This document shows, in pieces, positions 33,866-39,643 of a stretch of 39,643 nucleotides of DNA; positions within the stretch are counted from its first letter, which is position 1, and each line of letters opens with the position of its first letter. The notes beneath the pieces were generated by a model, which had not been told where the DNA came from, did not search any database, and saw nothing but the letters and a program-made list of their open reading frames with translations. Both the position numbers and the translations under genes were made by a program. Source of the DNA: Mollicutes bacterium (lineage in GTDB: Bacteria; Bacillota_I; Bacilli_A; Izemoplasmatales; Izemoplasmataceae); assembly GCA_003558105.1 (NCBI GenBank), contig PWMS01000096.1:65083-104725 (forward strand), given 5' to 3'.

Positions 33866-34936
33866 CTACTTATAAACCTTGGCGGTTTCTTCGTTATTAA
33901 TGACTCTTAATGCCCCTAAAGCTAGACTTTCCATTTCATCTTCGCCAGGGTAAACCATGACATCGGTAATAAATTTCGTCCGTTTGCTGATCTCATCGAC
34001 TAACAATTGATCGTAAGCTAACCCACCGGTGAGGATAATCGCATCGACATCGCCTTCTAAGACGGTAGCACCACTGCCGATTTCTTTGGCAATTTGATAA
34101 CACATCGCTTTGTAGATAAATTCAGCTTTTTCATCGCCGGACTTGATGCGCTTTTCAATCTCAAAGCCATCGTTGGTACCTAAATGTGCGACTAACCCAC
34201 CTTTACCATAGTTTTTCCGTTTGATCTCATCGAGGGTGTATTTACCGGAAAAGCACATTTTATAAAGCGGTCCAAGTGGGACACTACCGCTGCGTTCAGG
34301 GCTCATGGGGCCATCGCCATCAAGCGCATTGTTGACATCGATAACACGACCATATTTATGAACACCCACGCTGATGCCACCGCCTAAGTGTACCACGATT
34401 AAACGCAGTTTTTTATAAGGTTTATGCAAATCTTTGGCGGCTTTTAAAGCCACCGCTTTTTGATTTAATGCGTGAAAAAGTGAAGCCCTTTCGATTTCAG
34501 GCATACCTGAGACTCTAGCGATATCATCCATTTCGTCCACCGCTACAGGATCAACGATGAAACTTGGAATCCCTTGCTTATCCGCAATCTCTTTGGCAAT
34601 GACACAGCCAAGGTTAGATGCGTGTTCGCCACGAGGGGCCTGCTTTATATACTCAACCATCGCATCATTAACCGCGAAGGTACCACTTTCTATCGGTTTT
34701 AACATCCCACCGCGCCCAACAACCGCTGAGAGATCTGTAACATCGATATTTTCTTTTTTCAGTGTCGCTAAAATCGCTTCTTTGCGAAAGTCATATTGAT
34801 CGATAATATGCTTGTATTCATTGATGGTTTTTGTAGAGTGCCGAATCGTCTGTTTGAAGATACATGTTTCCGCTTCAAAAACAGCAATCTTGGTACTTGT
34901 CGACCCAGGGTTGATTGCTAGGATTTTTTTACTCAT
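33866..34936 (-). CDS. buk: Butyrate kinase
   Basis: Acetokinase-family enzyme producing ATP from butyryl- or branched acyl-phosphate. The 356-residue product starts MSKKILAINPGSTSTKIAVFE (the phosphate-1 motif) and contains VVHLGGGISVGVHKYGRVIDVNNALDGDGPMSPERSG and the C-terminal adenosine motif LTGGLAYDQ. The start at ATG 34936 follows a strong AGGAGG; the frame is open 33 bases further, but that part is leader. It is the first gene of a five-gene operon whose promoter spacer is a cre-like operator. Confidence 0.94.
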   Translation of the reverse strand: MSKKILAINPGSTSTKIAVFEAETCIFKQTIRHSTKTINEYKHIIDQYDFRKEAILATLKKENIDVTDLSAVVGRGGMLKPIESGTFAVNDAMVEYIKQAPRGEHASNLGCVIAKEIADKQGIPSFIVDPVAVDEMDDIARVSGMPEIERASLFHALNQKAVALKAAKDLHKPYKKLRLIVVHLGGGISVGVHKYGRVIDVNNALDGDGPMSPERSGSVPLGPLYKMCFSGKYTLDEIKRKNYGKGGLVAHLGTNDGFEIEKRIKSGDEKAEFIYKAMCYQIAKEIGSGATVLEGDVDAIILTGGLAYDQLLVDEISKRTKFITDVMVYPGEDEMESLALGALRVINNEETAKVYK

Positions 34937-34974
34937 ATATGCCTCCTGTGTATTTTCTCTTAACAACAATTTTG

Positions 34975-35003
34975 ATTATAACATGTGAGCGTTTTCACAA
35001 CAA
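34975..35003 (-). promoter_or_regulatory. Promoter of the buk operon
   Basis: On the minus strand TTGTTG (35003-34998), a 17-base spacer and a perfect TATAAT (34980-34975). Confidence 0.8.
34984..34997 (-). promoter_or_regulatory. cre-like catabolite operator in the buk promoter
   Basis: Minus-strand TGAAAACGCTCACA matches the CcpA operator consensus TGWAANCGNTNWCA at all 14 positions and occupies the spacer between -35 and -10, a repressing position. It is also part of a longer palindrome, TGTGAAAACGCTCACA (34984-34999). Confidence 0.7.
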
Positions 35004-35040
35004 CCGCAAACATGAAAATTTTTTCAAAAACTTGTATCAC

Positions 35041-35066
35041 AAAAAAAGTGCGTGTGCACTTTTTTT
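35041..35066 (-). terminator. Terminator of the tryptophanase gene
   Basis: AAAAAAAGTGC (35041-35051) and GCACTTTTTTT (35056-35066) form an 11-bp stem with a 4-base loop; on the minus strand it ends in seven T. It overlaps the tnaA stop codon. Confidence 0.8.
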
Positions 35067-36447
35067 ATAAAGGTTTTAGTTTAGCCGTAAAATGCCTTAA
35101 GATTTTGGGTTCATAAGTAAAGCTTAGCCCTTTTAATTGTTCTCGGTTTTGATACACTTTTTTCATACCTTCTGCCACGACATCCAAATGGTTTTGGGTA
35201 TAGGTTCTTCTTGGAATGGTCAAACGAACCAATTGTAGTGGCGTATCGATATTTTCTTTCGTATCGGGATCTCTGCCCAAAAGTAGTGAACCGATTTCAA
35301 CGGCTCGCACGCCACTTTCGATATAGAGTTGGTTGACAATGCTTTGTGCTGGAAATTGATCAAACGGAATATGGGGCGCAAACGCTTTACCATCCACAAA
35401 AACCGCATGACCACCAGTCGGCCATTGAATCGGGATATTCATCGCTTTTAAGCGATCGCCTAAATAGCGTACTTGATCGATACGATGGCTTAAATAATCT
35501 TCTTCTAAAGCTTCTTGTAATCCGACCGCCAAGGCTTCCATATCGCGTCCAGTCATGCCTCCATAGGTTGGAAAACCTTCCAAAGGTACCACGCGGGATT
35601 GACATGCTTGAAATAAGGCTTCATCATCTTTAATGGCGATGAGGCCACCAATATTGGAAAGTCCGTCTTTTTTGGCACTCATCAAAAAGATATCGGCCAA
35701 GGCGAAGGTTTCTTGGGCGATTTCTAAGATACTTTTATCTTCATAGCCTTTTTCTCTTTGTTTGATGAAATAAGCATTCTCCGCATACCGCGCGCCATCG
35801 ATTAAAATCGGAATATGATAGGCGTTGGCAATCTTAGCGGTGGCTTTTAAATTGGCCATACTCACGGGTTGACCCCCAGCTGAGTTGTTGGTGATGGTCA
35901 TGATAATGCCACCGATGTTATCGGCCCCTCTTTCCTCGATGAGGTGCTTTAATTTATCTAAGTCAAAATTGCCTTTAAAGGGATGATACGTCTTTGTGTC
36001 ATAACAAGCTTCAATGACACAATCAATAGCTCTGGCACCCGCCAGCTCGACGTGTGCTTTGGTGGTATCAAAGTGCATGTTTGATATAAAGGTCATCTTA
36101 TCATGTTTGGTTAATAGAGGTATCACGACTTGTTCGGCACCGCGCCCTTGATGTACGGGAATAAAATGCTTATAATTGGTAATGTGTTTGACCACACCTT
36201 CCAAACGATAAAAACTTCGTGAGCCAGCATAAGCTTCATCCCCTTGCATTAATGCGCCCCATTGTTTATCGCTCATCGCCCCGGTTCCAGAGTCGGTTAA
36301 GAGGTCTATATAAACATCTTCACTGCGAAGTGTGAAAGGGTTATATCCAGCATTTTGCAAAAGTTCAATCCGTTTTTCTTTGGTCGTTTCCTTGATAGGT
36401 TCTACAACTTTAATTCGATAAGGTTCAGCTTTGTATTTTGTATCCAT
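35065..36447 (-). CDS. tnaA: Tryptophanase (tryptophan indole-lyase)
   Basis: PLP enzyme cleaving tryptophan to indole, pyruvate and ammonia. The 460 residues have SDKQWGALMQGDEAYAGSRSF, QGRGAEQ, NSAGGQPVS, the PLP aspartate in LIDGARYAENAYF and the Schiff-base lysine in SAKKDGLSNIGG. It is assigned to tryptophanase rather than tyrosine phenol-lyase because it has RGAEQ (not RGAEN), VEIGSLLLGRDP (tyrosine phenol-lyases carry MERG with a substrate arginine) and the RHFTAKLK end with histidine. It is a single-gene unit between its own promoter and terminator. No tnaC-like leader or tryptophan permease gene is adjacent. Confidence 0.92.
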   Translation of the reverse strand: MDTKYKAEPYRIKVVEPIKETTKEKRIELLQNAGYNPFTLRSEDVYIDLLTDSGTGAMSDKQWGALMQGDEAYAGSRSFYRLEGVVKHITNYKHFIPVHQGRGAEQVVIPLLTKHDKMTFISNMHFDTTKAHVELAGARAIDCVIEACYDTKTYHPFKGNFDLDKLKHLIEERGADNIGGIIMTITNNSAGGQPVSMANLKATAKIANAYHIPILIDGARYAENAYFIKQREKGYEDKSILEIAQETFALADIFLMSAKKDGLSNIGGLIAIKDDEALFQACQSRVVPLEGFPTYGGMTGRDMEALAVGLQEALEEDYLSHRIDQVRYLGDRLKAMNIPIQWPTGGHAVFVDGKAFAPHIPFDQFPAQSIVNQLYIESGVRAVEIGSLLLGRDPDTKENIDTPLQLVRLTIPRRTYTQNHLDVVAEGMKKVYQNREQLKGLSFTYEPKILRHFTAKLKPL

Positions 36448-36478
36448 AATGTCTCCTTCCGAAAATTAATCCATGCTC

Positions 36479-36507
36479 ATTATACAAGAAAACACCAAAA
36501 ATGAAAA
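36479..36507 (-). promoter_or_regulatory. Promoter of tnaA
   Basis: On the minus strand TTTTCA (36507-36502), a 17-base spacer and TATAAT (36484-36479); AAGGAG precedes the start codon. Confidence 0.65.
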
Positions 36508-36515
36508 CGCTAACT
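36502..36515 (+). promoter_or_regulatory. cre-like operator overlapping the tnaA -35
   Basis: TGAAAACGCTAACT matches the CcpA consensus TGWAANCGNTNWCA at 13 of 14 positions and overlaps the tnaA -35 box. It also lies about 45 bases upstream of the divergent oxidoreductase -10. Confidence 0.6.
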
Positions 36516-36559
36516 TAAAGTTTTTTTGCCATTCTTTCAAAGAAATTTTTTAAGGATGC

Positions 36560-36565
36560 TATAAT
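36560..36565 (+). promoter_or_regulatory. -10 element of the oxidoreductase gene
   Basis: TATAAT at 36560-36565; the -35 is weak (TTCAAA-like, 18 bases upstream). Confidence 0.5.
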
Positions 36566-36583
36566 AGATGTCGAGGTGAGATA

Positions 36584-37684
36584 ATGATGAAACTAAGCAA
36601 ACCAACAGTCCTGAACCAACAACCTTTAAAAAATCGTATCGCTATGGCTCCAATGACAACCTATAGTGGTCAAGATAACTTGTTTCCTTCCCAAGCGGAA
36701 ATTGATTATATGAAACTAAGAGCCTGCGATGTGGGTCTTACAATCAGCCCCGCGATTAGTATCAACCATCAAGCCCAAGCATTCGAAAACCAAATCACTT
36801 TAAAAAGCGATGATTTTATTGAACCGATGCGCCCCTTTGTAAAAGCCATGCAAGCTGGTGGCGCCAAAGCGATCGCACAACTGCATCACGGCGGTAGAAT
36901 GAATGTACCCAAGCTTTATCAAAATCCACAAGACATTGTCTCAGCCAGTGCGGTTAAAGTACCACGTGAAGGATTCGTGGTACCAAGACCGTTAAGCATT
37001 GAAGAGATTAAAACCACCATCAACGACTTCGCCGAGGCAACCTTAAGAGCGATTTATGCCGGTTTTGACGGTATTGAACTTCATGGCGCTAACACCTATT
37101 TACTACAACAGTTTTTCTCCCCCCATACCAATAAACGCAGCGACGCATACGGGGGTTCTTTGTCCAAACGACTGCGCTTCATCCGTGAATTGATTGAGGC
37201 CGTCACGACGGTAATCGATCAGTACGCCCCTAAAGATTTTATCTTTGGATACCGTTTTTCACCCGAAGAGATTGAATCCGATGGTATCACTTTAGATGAT
37301 ACGACCTATCTATTGGATTACCTCAAAGATACAAAGTTGGATTATATCCATGCTTCCATGGGACACTACGAACAATCATCCTTAAGAGATGACGATGAAA
37401 AAACCCCTATTGTCAAAACCTTATTAAGCGCTTTGAATAAACAAAAACCATTGATGGGTTCGGGCGGCTTACGCCACTTTGAGGATCTTCAAAAAGCCGA
37501 AACCCTTGGCTATGATTACATGGCGATTGGGTTGCCTTTGATTGCCGACCCCAAAGCGGTGGAAAAAATCTTTAACAAGCAAAAACCCAATCAAAAAATA
37601 ATCAAATCAAGCCTGCCCCAACCGTTATATGAGAAACTATATAAAAATAAAGATCGTTTCAAAAAACGCGGCATCACTTTTTAA
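36584..37684 (+). CDS. Old Yellow Enzyme-type NADH:flavin oxidoreductase
   Basis: FMN-containing TIM-barrel oxidoreductase of 366 residues. Family landmarks: NRIAMAPMTTYSG near 17-29, IAQLHHGGRMN near 97-107, the substrate-binding H167/N170 pair in ELHGANTYLLQQFFSPHTNKRSDAYGG, GYRFSPEE, and the C-terminal phosphate-binding MGSGGL and YDYMAIGLPLIADP. Such enzymes reduce activated C=C bonds or detoxify electrophiles; the substrate is not evident. GAGGTGAG precedes ATG 36584 (ATG 36587 is also possible). A small unknown gene follows after 31 bases. Confidence 0.9.
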   Translation: MMKLSKPTVLNQQPLKNRIAMAPMTTYSGQDNLFPSQAEIDYMKLRACDVGLTISPAISINHQAQAFENQITLKSDDFIEPMRPFVKAMQAGGAKAIAQLHHGGRMNVPKLYQNPQDIVSASAVKVPREGFVVPRPLSIEEIKTTINDFAEATLRAIYAGFDGIELHGANTYLLQQFFSPHTNKRSDAYGGSLSKRLRFIRELIEAVTTVIDQYAPKDFIFGYRFSPEEIESDGITLDDTTYLLDYLKDTKLDYIHASMGHYEQSSLRDDDEKTPIVKTLLSALNKQKPLMGSGGLRHFEDLQKAETLGYDYMAIGLPLIADPKAVEKIFNKQKPNQKIIKSSLPQPLYEKLYKNKDRFKKRGITF

Positions 37685-37715
37685 TGAACCCTATAAAATA
37701 CGAGGAGTGAAATTC

Positions 37716-38066
37716 ATGTATCAAATAAAATCTGTCGCACAAACGGCATTAGCTAAGAAACTAGGTGGGGTCCCTGTCTTTCATGATGGGACCTTGCAAA
37801 GTATCCAGATTCATCCCGAAGCCATCTATTTAGGTATCGAGATCTTATCCGATAACAACCCAAGGCTTAAAAAGAACACCTTGGTCCATCTAAAACTCAA
37901 CCAACCTCATCGCTTTTCCTTTGCCACAAAGGAAATAGAAAAAGGGCTTTTCACGATTCATGATCTTGATATTCGCAAAGAAGCCGCCCTTCTTCAAATG
38001 CGCTTAGAAAGCATTGATGGTACCACTTCGTATGTGGTTTTTGAATCGATTGAATTAAGTGAATAA
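37716..38066 (+). CDS. Conserved-looking small hypothetical protein
   Basis: I do not recognise this 116-residue protein. It is probably soluble and beta-rich. The motif GGVPVFHDGTLQSIQI near 18-33 resembles the FHDxxLxxI opening of several small beta-sandwich families (for example Imm50-like proteins), but the match is too short to assign. The start at ATG 37716 is supported by GAGGAG upstream; the frame is open from 37629 over the oxidoreductase end, which is a shadow. It is probably co-transcribed with the oxidoreductase. Confidence 0.7.
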   Translation: MYQIKSVAQTALAKKLGGVPVFHDGTLQSIQIHPEAIYLGIEILSDNNPRLKKNTLVHLKLNQPHRFSFATKEIEKGLFTIHDLDIRKEAALLQMRLESIDGTTSYVVFESIELSE

Positions 38067-38099
38067 AAAAAGCTACGCATCTGTTTTAAGATGCGTCGC
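38066..38099 (-). terminator. Terminator of the rhodanese gene
   Basis: ACGCATCT (38075-38082) and AGATGCGT (38089-38096) with a 6-base loop; read on the minus strand it is followed by a run of seven T (A at 38065-38071). The plus-strand side lacks a T run. Confidence 0.7.
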
Positions 38100-38105
38100 T
38101 ACCGT

Positions 38106-38465
38106 TTAGAAATGTTTGAATCCACCTTTTAAAACATTGATTTGACCAAATCTTTTTTTCGCAAGTTTTTTTGCAACACGTTTGGATTTCCAGCCCCGCT
38201 CACAGTACAAATATAAGGGCTGATCTTTACGGACTTTTGTTTGTTGTTTGCTCTTTAAATAGCCCGCTGAAAAGTTCCTAGCCCCTTTGATTTTATCTTT
38301 TTCATAATCTGCTTGTTTACGCAAATCAATCAATTGGCCTTTACGCATGTTTTGCTTAAAATCTTCTTTAGAAAGAACATTGATATTACCACGCGCGGTT
38401 TTCTTTCGGCCCATCAGTAAATACCCTAGGCTAAGCCCAAGTATAATCGGTAAAATCCACGTCAT
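38106..38465 (-). CDS. Membrane-anchored rhodanese-domain protein
   Basis: A single N-terminal membrane helix (about 2-19, WILPIILGLSLGYLLMG) followed by a rhodanese fold of about 90 residues, with IDLRKQADYEKDKIKGARNF and the active cysteine in LYLYCERGWKSKRVAKKL. Such proteins carry sulfur on the cysteine; the role is unknown. The start is set at ATG 38465, giving 119 residues, because a perfect promoter covers the upstream part of the open frame. The SD AGAGGTGAT is about 15 bases away, longer than usual, and an ATC start at 38477 would be better spaced. It is divergent from the next gene. Confidence 0.82.
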   Translation of the reverse strand: MTWILPIILGLSLGYLLMGRKKTARGNINVLSKEDFKQNMRKGQLIDLRKQADYEKDKIKGARNFSAGYLKSKQQTKVRKDQPLYLYCERGWKSKRVAKKLAKKRFGQINVLKGGFKHF

Positions 38466-38499
38466 GAAAAATTCGATAGTATCACCTCTATTCAAAGCC

Positions 38500-38528
38500 A
38501 TTATAATCAGTGCATGATTTATTGTCAA
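38500..38528 (-). promoter_or_regulatory. Consensus promoter of the rhodanese gene
   Basis: On the minus strand TTGACA (38528-38523), exactly 17 bases, TATAAT (38505-38500): both boxes match sigma-A consensus fully. Confidence 0.85.
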
Positions 38529-38575
38529 TAAAATCCACATTGTACGCGCATAGCTTTTTTAATTTAGACAAGTTA

Positions 38576-38584
38576 TGCTATAAT
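38576..38584 (+). promoter_or_regulatory. Extended -10 promoter of the 38621 gene
   Basis: TGCTATAAT at 38576-38584, 36 bases before the start codon; the -35 region is poor. Confidence 0.6.
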
Positions 38585-38620
38585 TAAGCTTAGCTAACTT
38601 ATAAAAAAGGAAGAGGATAG

Positions 38621-38923
38621 ATGCTAAAGCAGATATACCCATACGTTCTAGGACTCTTCATCGGCATCATGATGTTGCCGCTGTTTTTTCTTGGATTCAA
38701 TTTGTCTTGGGGGCGTTATCCATTACTGGGGTCATTGATGATGTATGCGGGTTTATTTTTGTGGCCCACTTATGTTCTTGTCATCTTGATTTTTTCCACA
38801 ACAACCTTAAAAGCGGACGTTCGCCGAAAAAAACAGTTTTATCATTCGTTATATCTACCGTTTTTCGGGGGCGTCATAAGCTTGATATTAATCGCTTTAA
38901 TCTATCGGTTATGCATCTATTAA
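38621..38923 (+). CDS. Small hypothetical membrane protein
   Basis: Unrecognised 100-residue protein with three hydrophobic segments (about 6-28, 38-60, 78-99) and a basic loop (KADVRRKKQFYH near 64-75), suggesting an integral membrane protein. The GGAAGAGG sequence supports ATG 38621, and a promoter lies just upstream. It is followed 12 bases later by another membrane protein and probably forms a unit with it. Confidence 0.65.
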   Translation: MLKQIYPYVLGLFIGIMMLPLFFLGFNLSWGRYPLLGSLMMYAGLFLWPTYVLVILIFSTTTLKADVRRKKQFYHSLYLPFFGGVISLILIALIYRLCIY

Positions 38924-38935
38924 CGAGGTGATGAT

Positions 38936-39643
38936 ATGCGTTATAGCACCGTTATGAAGAAATATCATAAAAAGAAAAGCCGTCCTATGAAAGGCCATCG
39001 CCTTTATAAAAAACAGGAGAAAATTCATAAGAAGGCTTATTTTGCCATCGTTTTATTCATTGCCTTGGCGGTATATTATCTTTTAGAACTGATCAATATC
39101 GCGACGACCGATTATTTTCGTTATGAATATATTGCAATCGCGGCGTTTTTATTGTTGCTGATCCCGATTTATCACATTCATAAAAAGACCACGAACAAAG
39201 TGCTTTTAACAAGCGATGCCATCGCGCTTCAAAAGGAATTTAGGCAGTATAAGTTATTGTTTATTGAGGATATAACTAAGGCAAAATTATATAAAAAAGA
39301 TACCTTGAAAATTAAAACAAATAGGAAAACCTTTAAAATCAAGATTCCAAAATATAACGACAATCTCAATGTTTTAAAGGATATCATGAATTGTGAGGGT
39401 CACTTCAAAAACAAAAAAAGACCTTACAAACTTTTCTTTGAAGTTGATGGTGTGGAAATTCAAGAACTTACACCAAAAATCGACCCAGAAACCTCAAGAC
39501 TTGTCCAAGAATATCACGGTGAGTTTAAACATGTCACCCCAGGCTTTATCGAAGATATCCTGCTTTATAATACGACGGTAGAGAAAGTGCGTTTCTTACA
39601 AGACCGCCACGCGGTATTTTATCTTTCCCACATTGATTTAAAA
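38936..39643 (+). CDS. Membrane protein with possible PH-like domain, partial at window end
   Basis: Open from ATG 38936 (after GAGGTGAT) to the last base, 236 codons with no stop, so the C-terminus is outside the window. A very basic N-terminus (KKYHKKKSRPMKGHRLYKKQEK) is followed by two hydrophobic segments at about 35-57 and 66-84. Next comes a soluble region beginning NKVLLTSDAIALQKEFRQYKL with the strand pattern of bacterial PH-like domains in small membrane proteins. The second half (about 155-236) is unrecognised. The PH-like call is tentative. The frame is not an artefact: it has an SD, a membrane-protein layout and codon use like its neighbours. Confidence 0.7.
   Translation, partial: MRYSTVMKKYHKKKSRPMKGHRLYKKQEKIHKKAYFAIVLFIALAVYYLLELINIATTDYFRYEYIAIAAFLLLLIPIYHIHKKTTNKVLLTSDAIALQKEFRQYKLLFIEDITKAKLYKKDTLKIKTNRKTFKIKIPKYNDNLNVLKDIMNCEGHFKNKKRPYKLFFEVDGVEIQELTPKIDPETSRLVQEYHGEFKHVTPGFIEDILLYNTTVEKVRFLQDRHAVFYLSHIDLK

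Noticed and set aside
34984-34999. TGTGA-N6-TCACA palindrome as a CRP/FNR site
   Set aside because: The symmetry fits a CRP box, but on the minus strand the same bases match the CcpA cre consensus at every position, and CcpA control of such genes is expected in Firmicutes-like organisms. The CRP reading cannot be excluded without knowing the genome's regulators.
36448-36583. tnaC-like leader peptide in front of tryptophanase
   Set aside because: The distance between the -10 box and the start codon is only about 30 bases; there is no room for a leader frame with a tryptophan codon.
38585-38602. Near-palindrome AAGCTTAGCTAACTT after the -10 of the 38621 gene
   Set aside because: Short and AT-rich with imperfect symmetry; chance is likely, and nothing else supports an operator.
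1-39643. tRNA/rRNA genes, CRISPR arrays, insertion sequences, riboswitches
   Set aside because: Intergenic gaps are short (longest about 190 bases) and none shows cloverleaf, repeat-spacer, transposase or known riboswitch patterns.

Overview
The window looks like a stretch of a walled-less or reduced Firmicutes-type chromosome, most plausibly an Acholeplasma-like member of the Mycoplasmatota (Mollicutes). Reasons: gene content and order follow the Bacillus subtilis blocks yqeG-yqeH-yqeK-rsfS-yqeM-comEA-comEC-holA-rpsT and pgsA-recA-rny-ymdB-miaB-ymcA-mutS-mutL-miaA, but the sporulation genes that interrupt these blocks in Bacillus (gpr, spoVS, cotE) are absent. Base composition is moderately AT-rich. 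TGA is used as a stop (for example at the ends of the YgjP-like protease, Nudix and mutL genes), so this is the standard bacterial code and not the Mycoplasma code. The assignment to a lineage is inference.

Layout. 1-1475: tail of an upstream gene, mtnN and a YgjP-type metalloprotease. 1485-5320: one tightly overlapping operon behind a strong promoter (yqeG, yqeH, a yqeK-acetyltransferase fusion, rsfS, a methyltransferase), ended by a hairpin that also covers the comEA ribosome-binding site. 5323-8988: comEA, comEC and holA, with rpsT convergent on the other strand. 9371-12220: cvfB, a YebC-family gene and an MFS transporter. 12256-13891: pgsA and recA. 13895-16173: a MocR-type regulator divergent from pdxS. 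16199-21004: rny, a Nudix hydrolase, ymdB, miaB and a YmcA/YlbF-like gene. 21016-28820: a second operon with an unrecognised tail-anchored protein carrying SAP/Rho-N-like repeats, then mutS, a small membrane protein, mutL, miaA and a ferritin-like/VIT1 metal transporter.

28824-36447 is the metabolic part, entirely on the minus strand: tryptophanase, then a five-gene operon butyrate kinase - phosphate butyryltransferase - leucine-type dehydrogenase - PEP carboxykinase - class I aminotransferase. Together these suggest amino-acid fermentation: transamination or oxidative deamination to 2-oxo acids, acyl-CoA to acyl-phosphate to acid with ATP gain, oxaloacetate to PEP for gluconeogenesis. Both promoters overlap good matches to the CcpA operator (cre), so the set is probably repressed by preferred sugars. 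No 2-oxoacid dehydrogenase is in the window.

36560-39643: an Old Yellow Enzyme-type oxidoreductase with a small partner protein, a membrane-anchored rhodanese on the minus strand, and two small membrane proteins, the last running off the window. No tRNA, rRNA, IS element, prophage or CRISPR array was seen, and no gene-free stretch exceeds 300 bases. The most unusual items are the SAP-repeat tail-anchored protein, the YqeK-GNAT fusion, the MocR regulator whose PLP lysine is replaced by arginine, the perfect inverted repeat around the rny -10 element, and the cre-controlled amino-acid operon.
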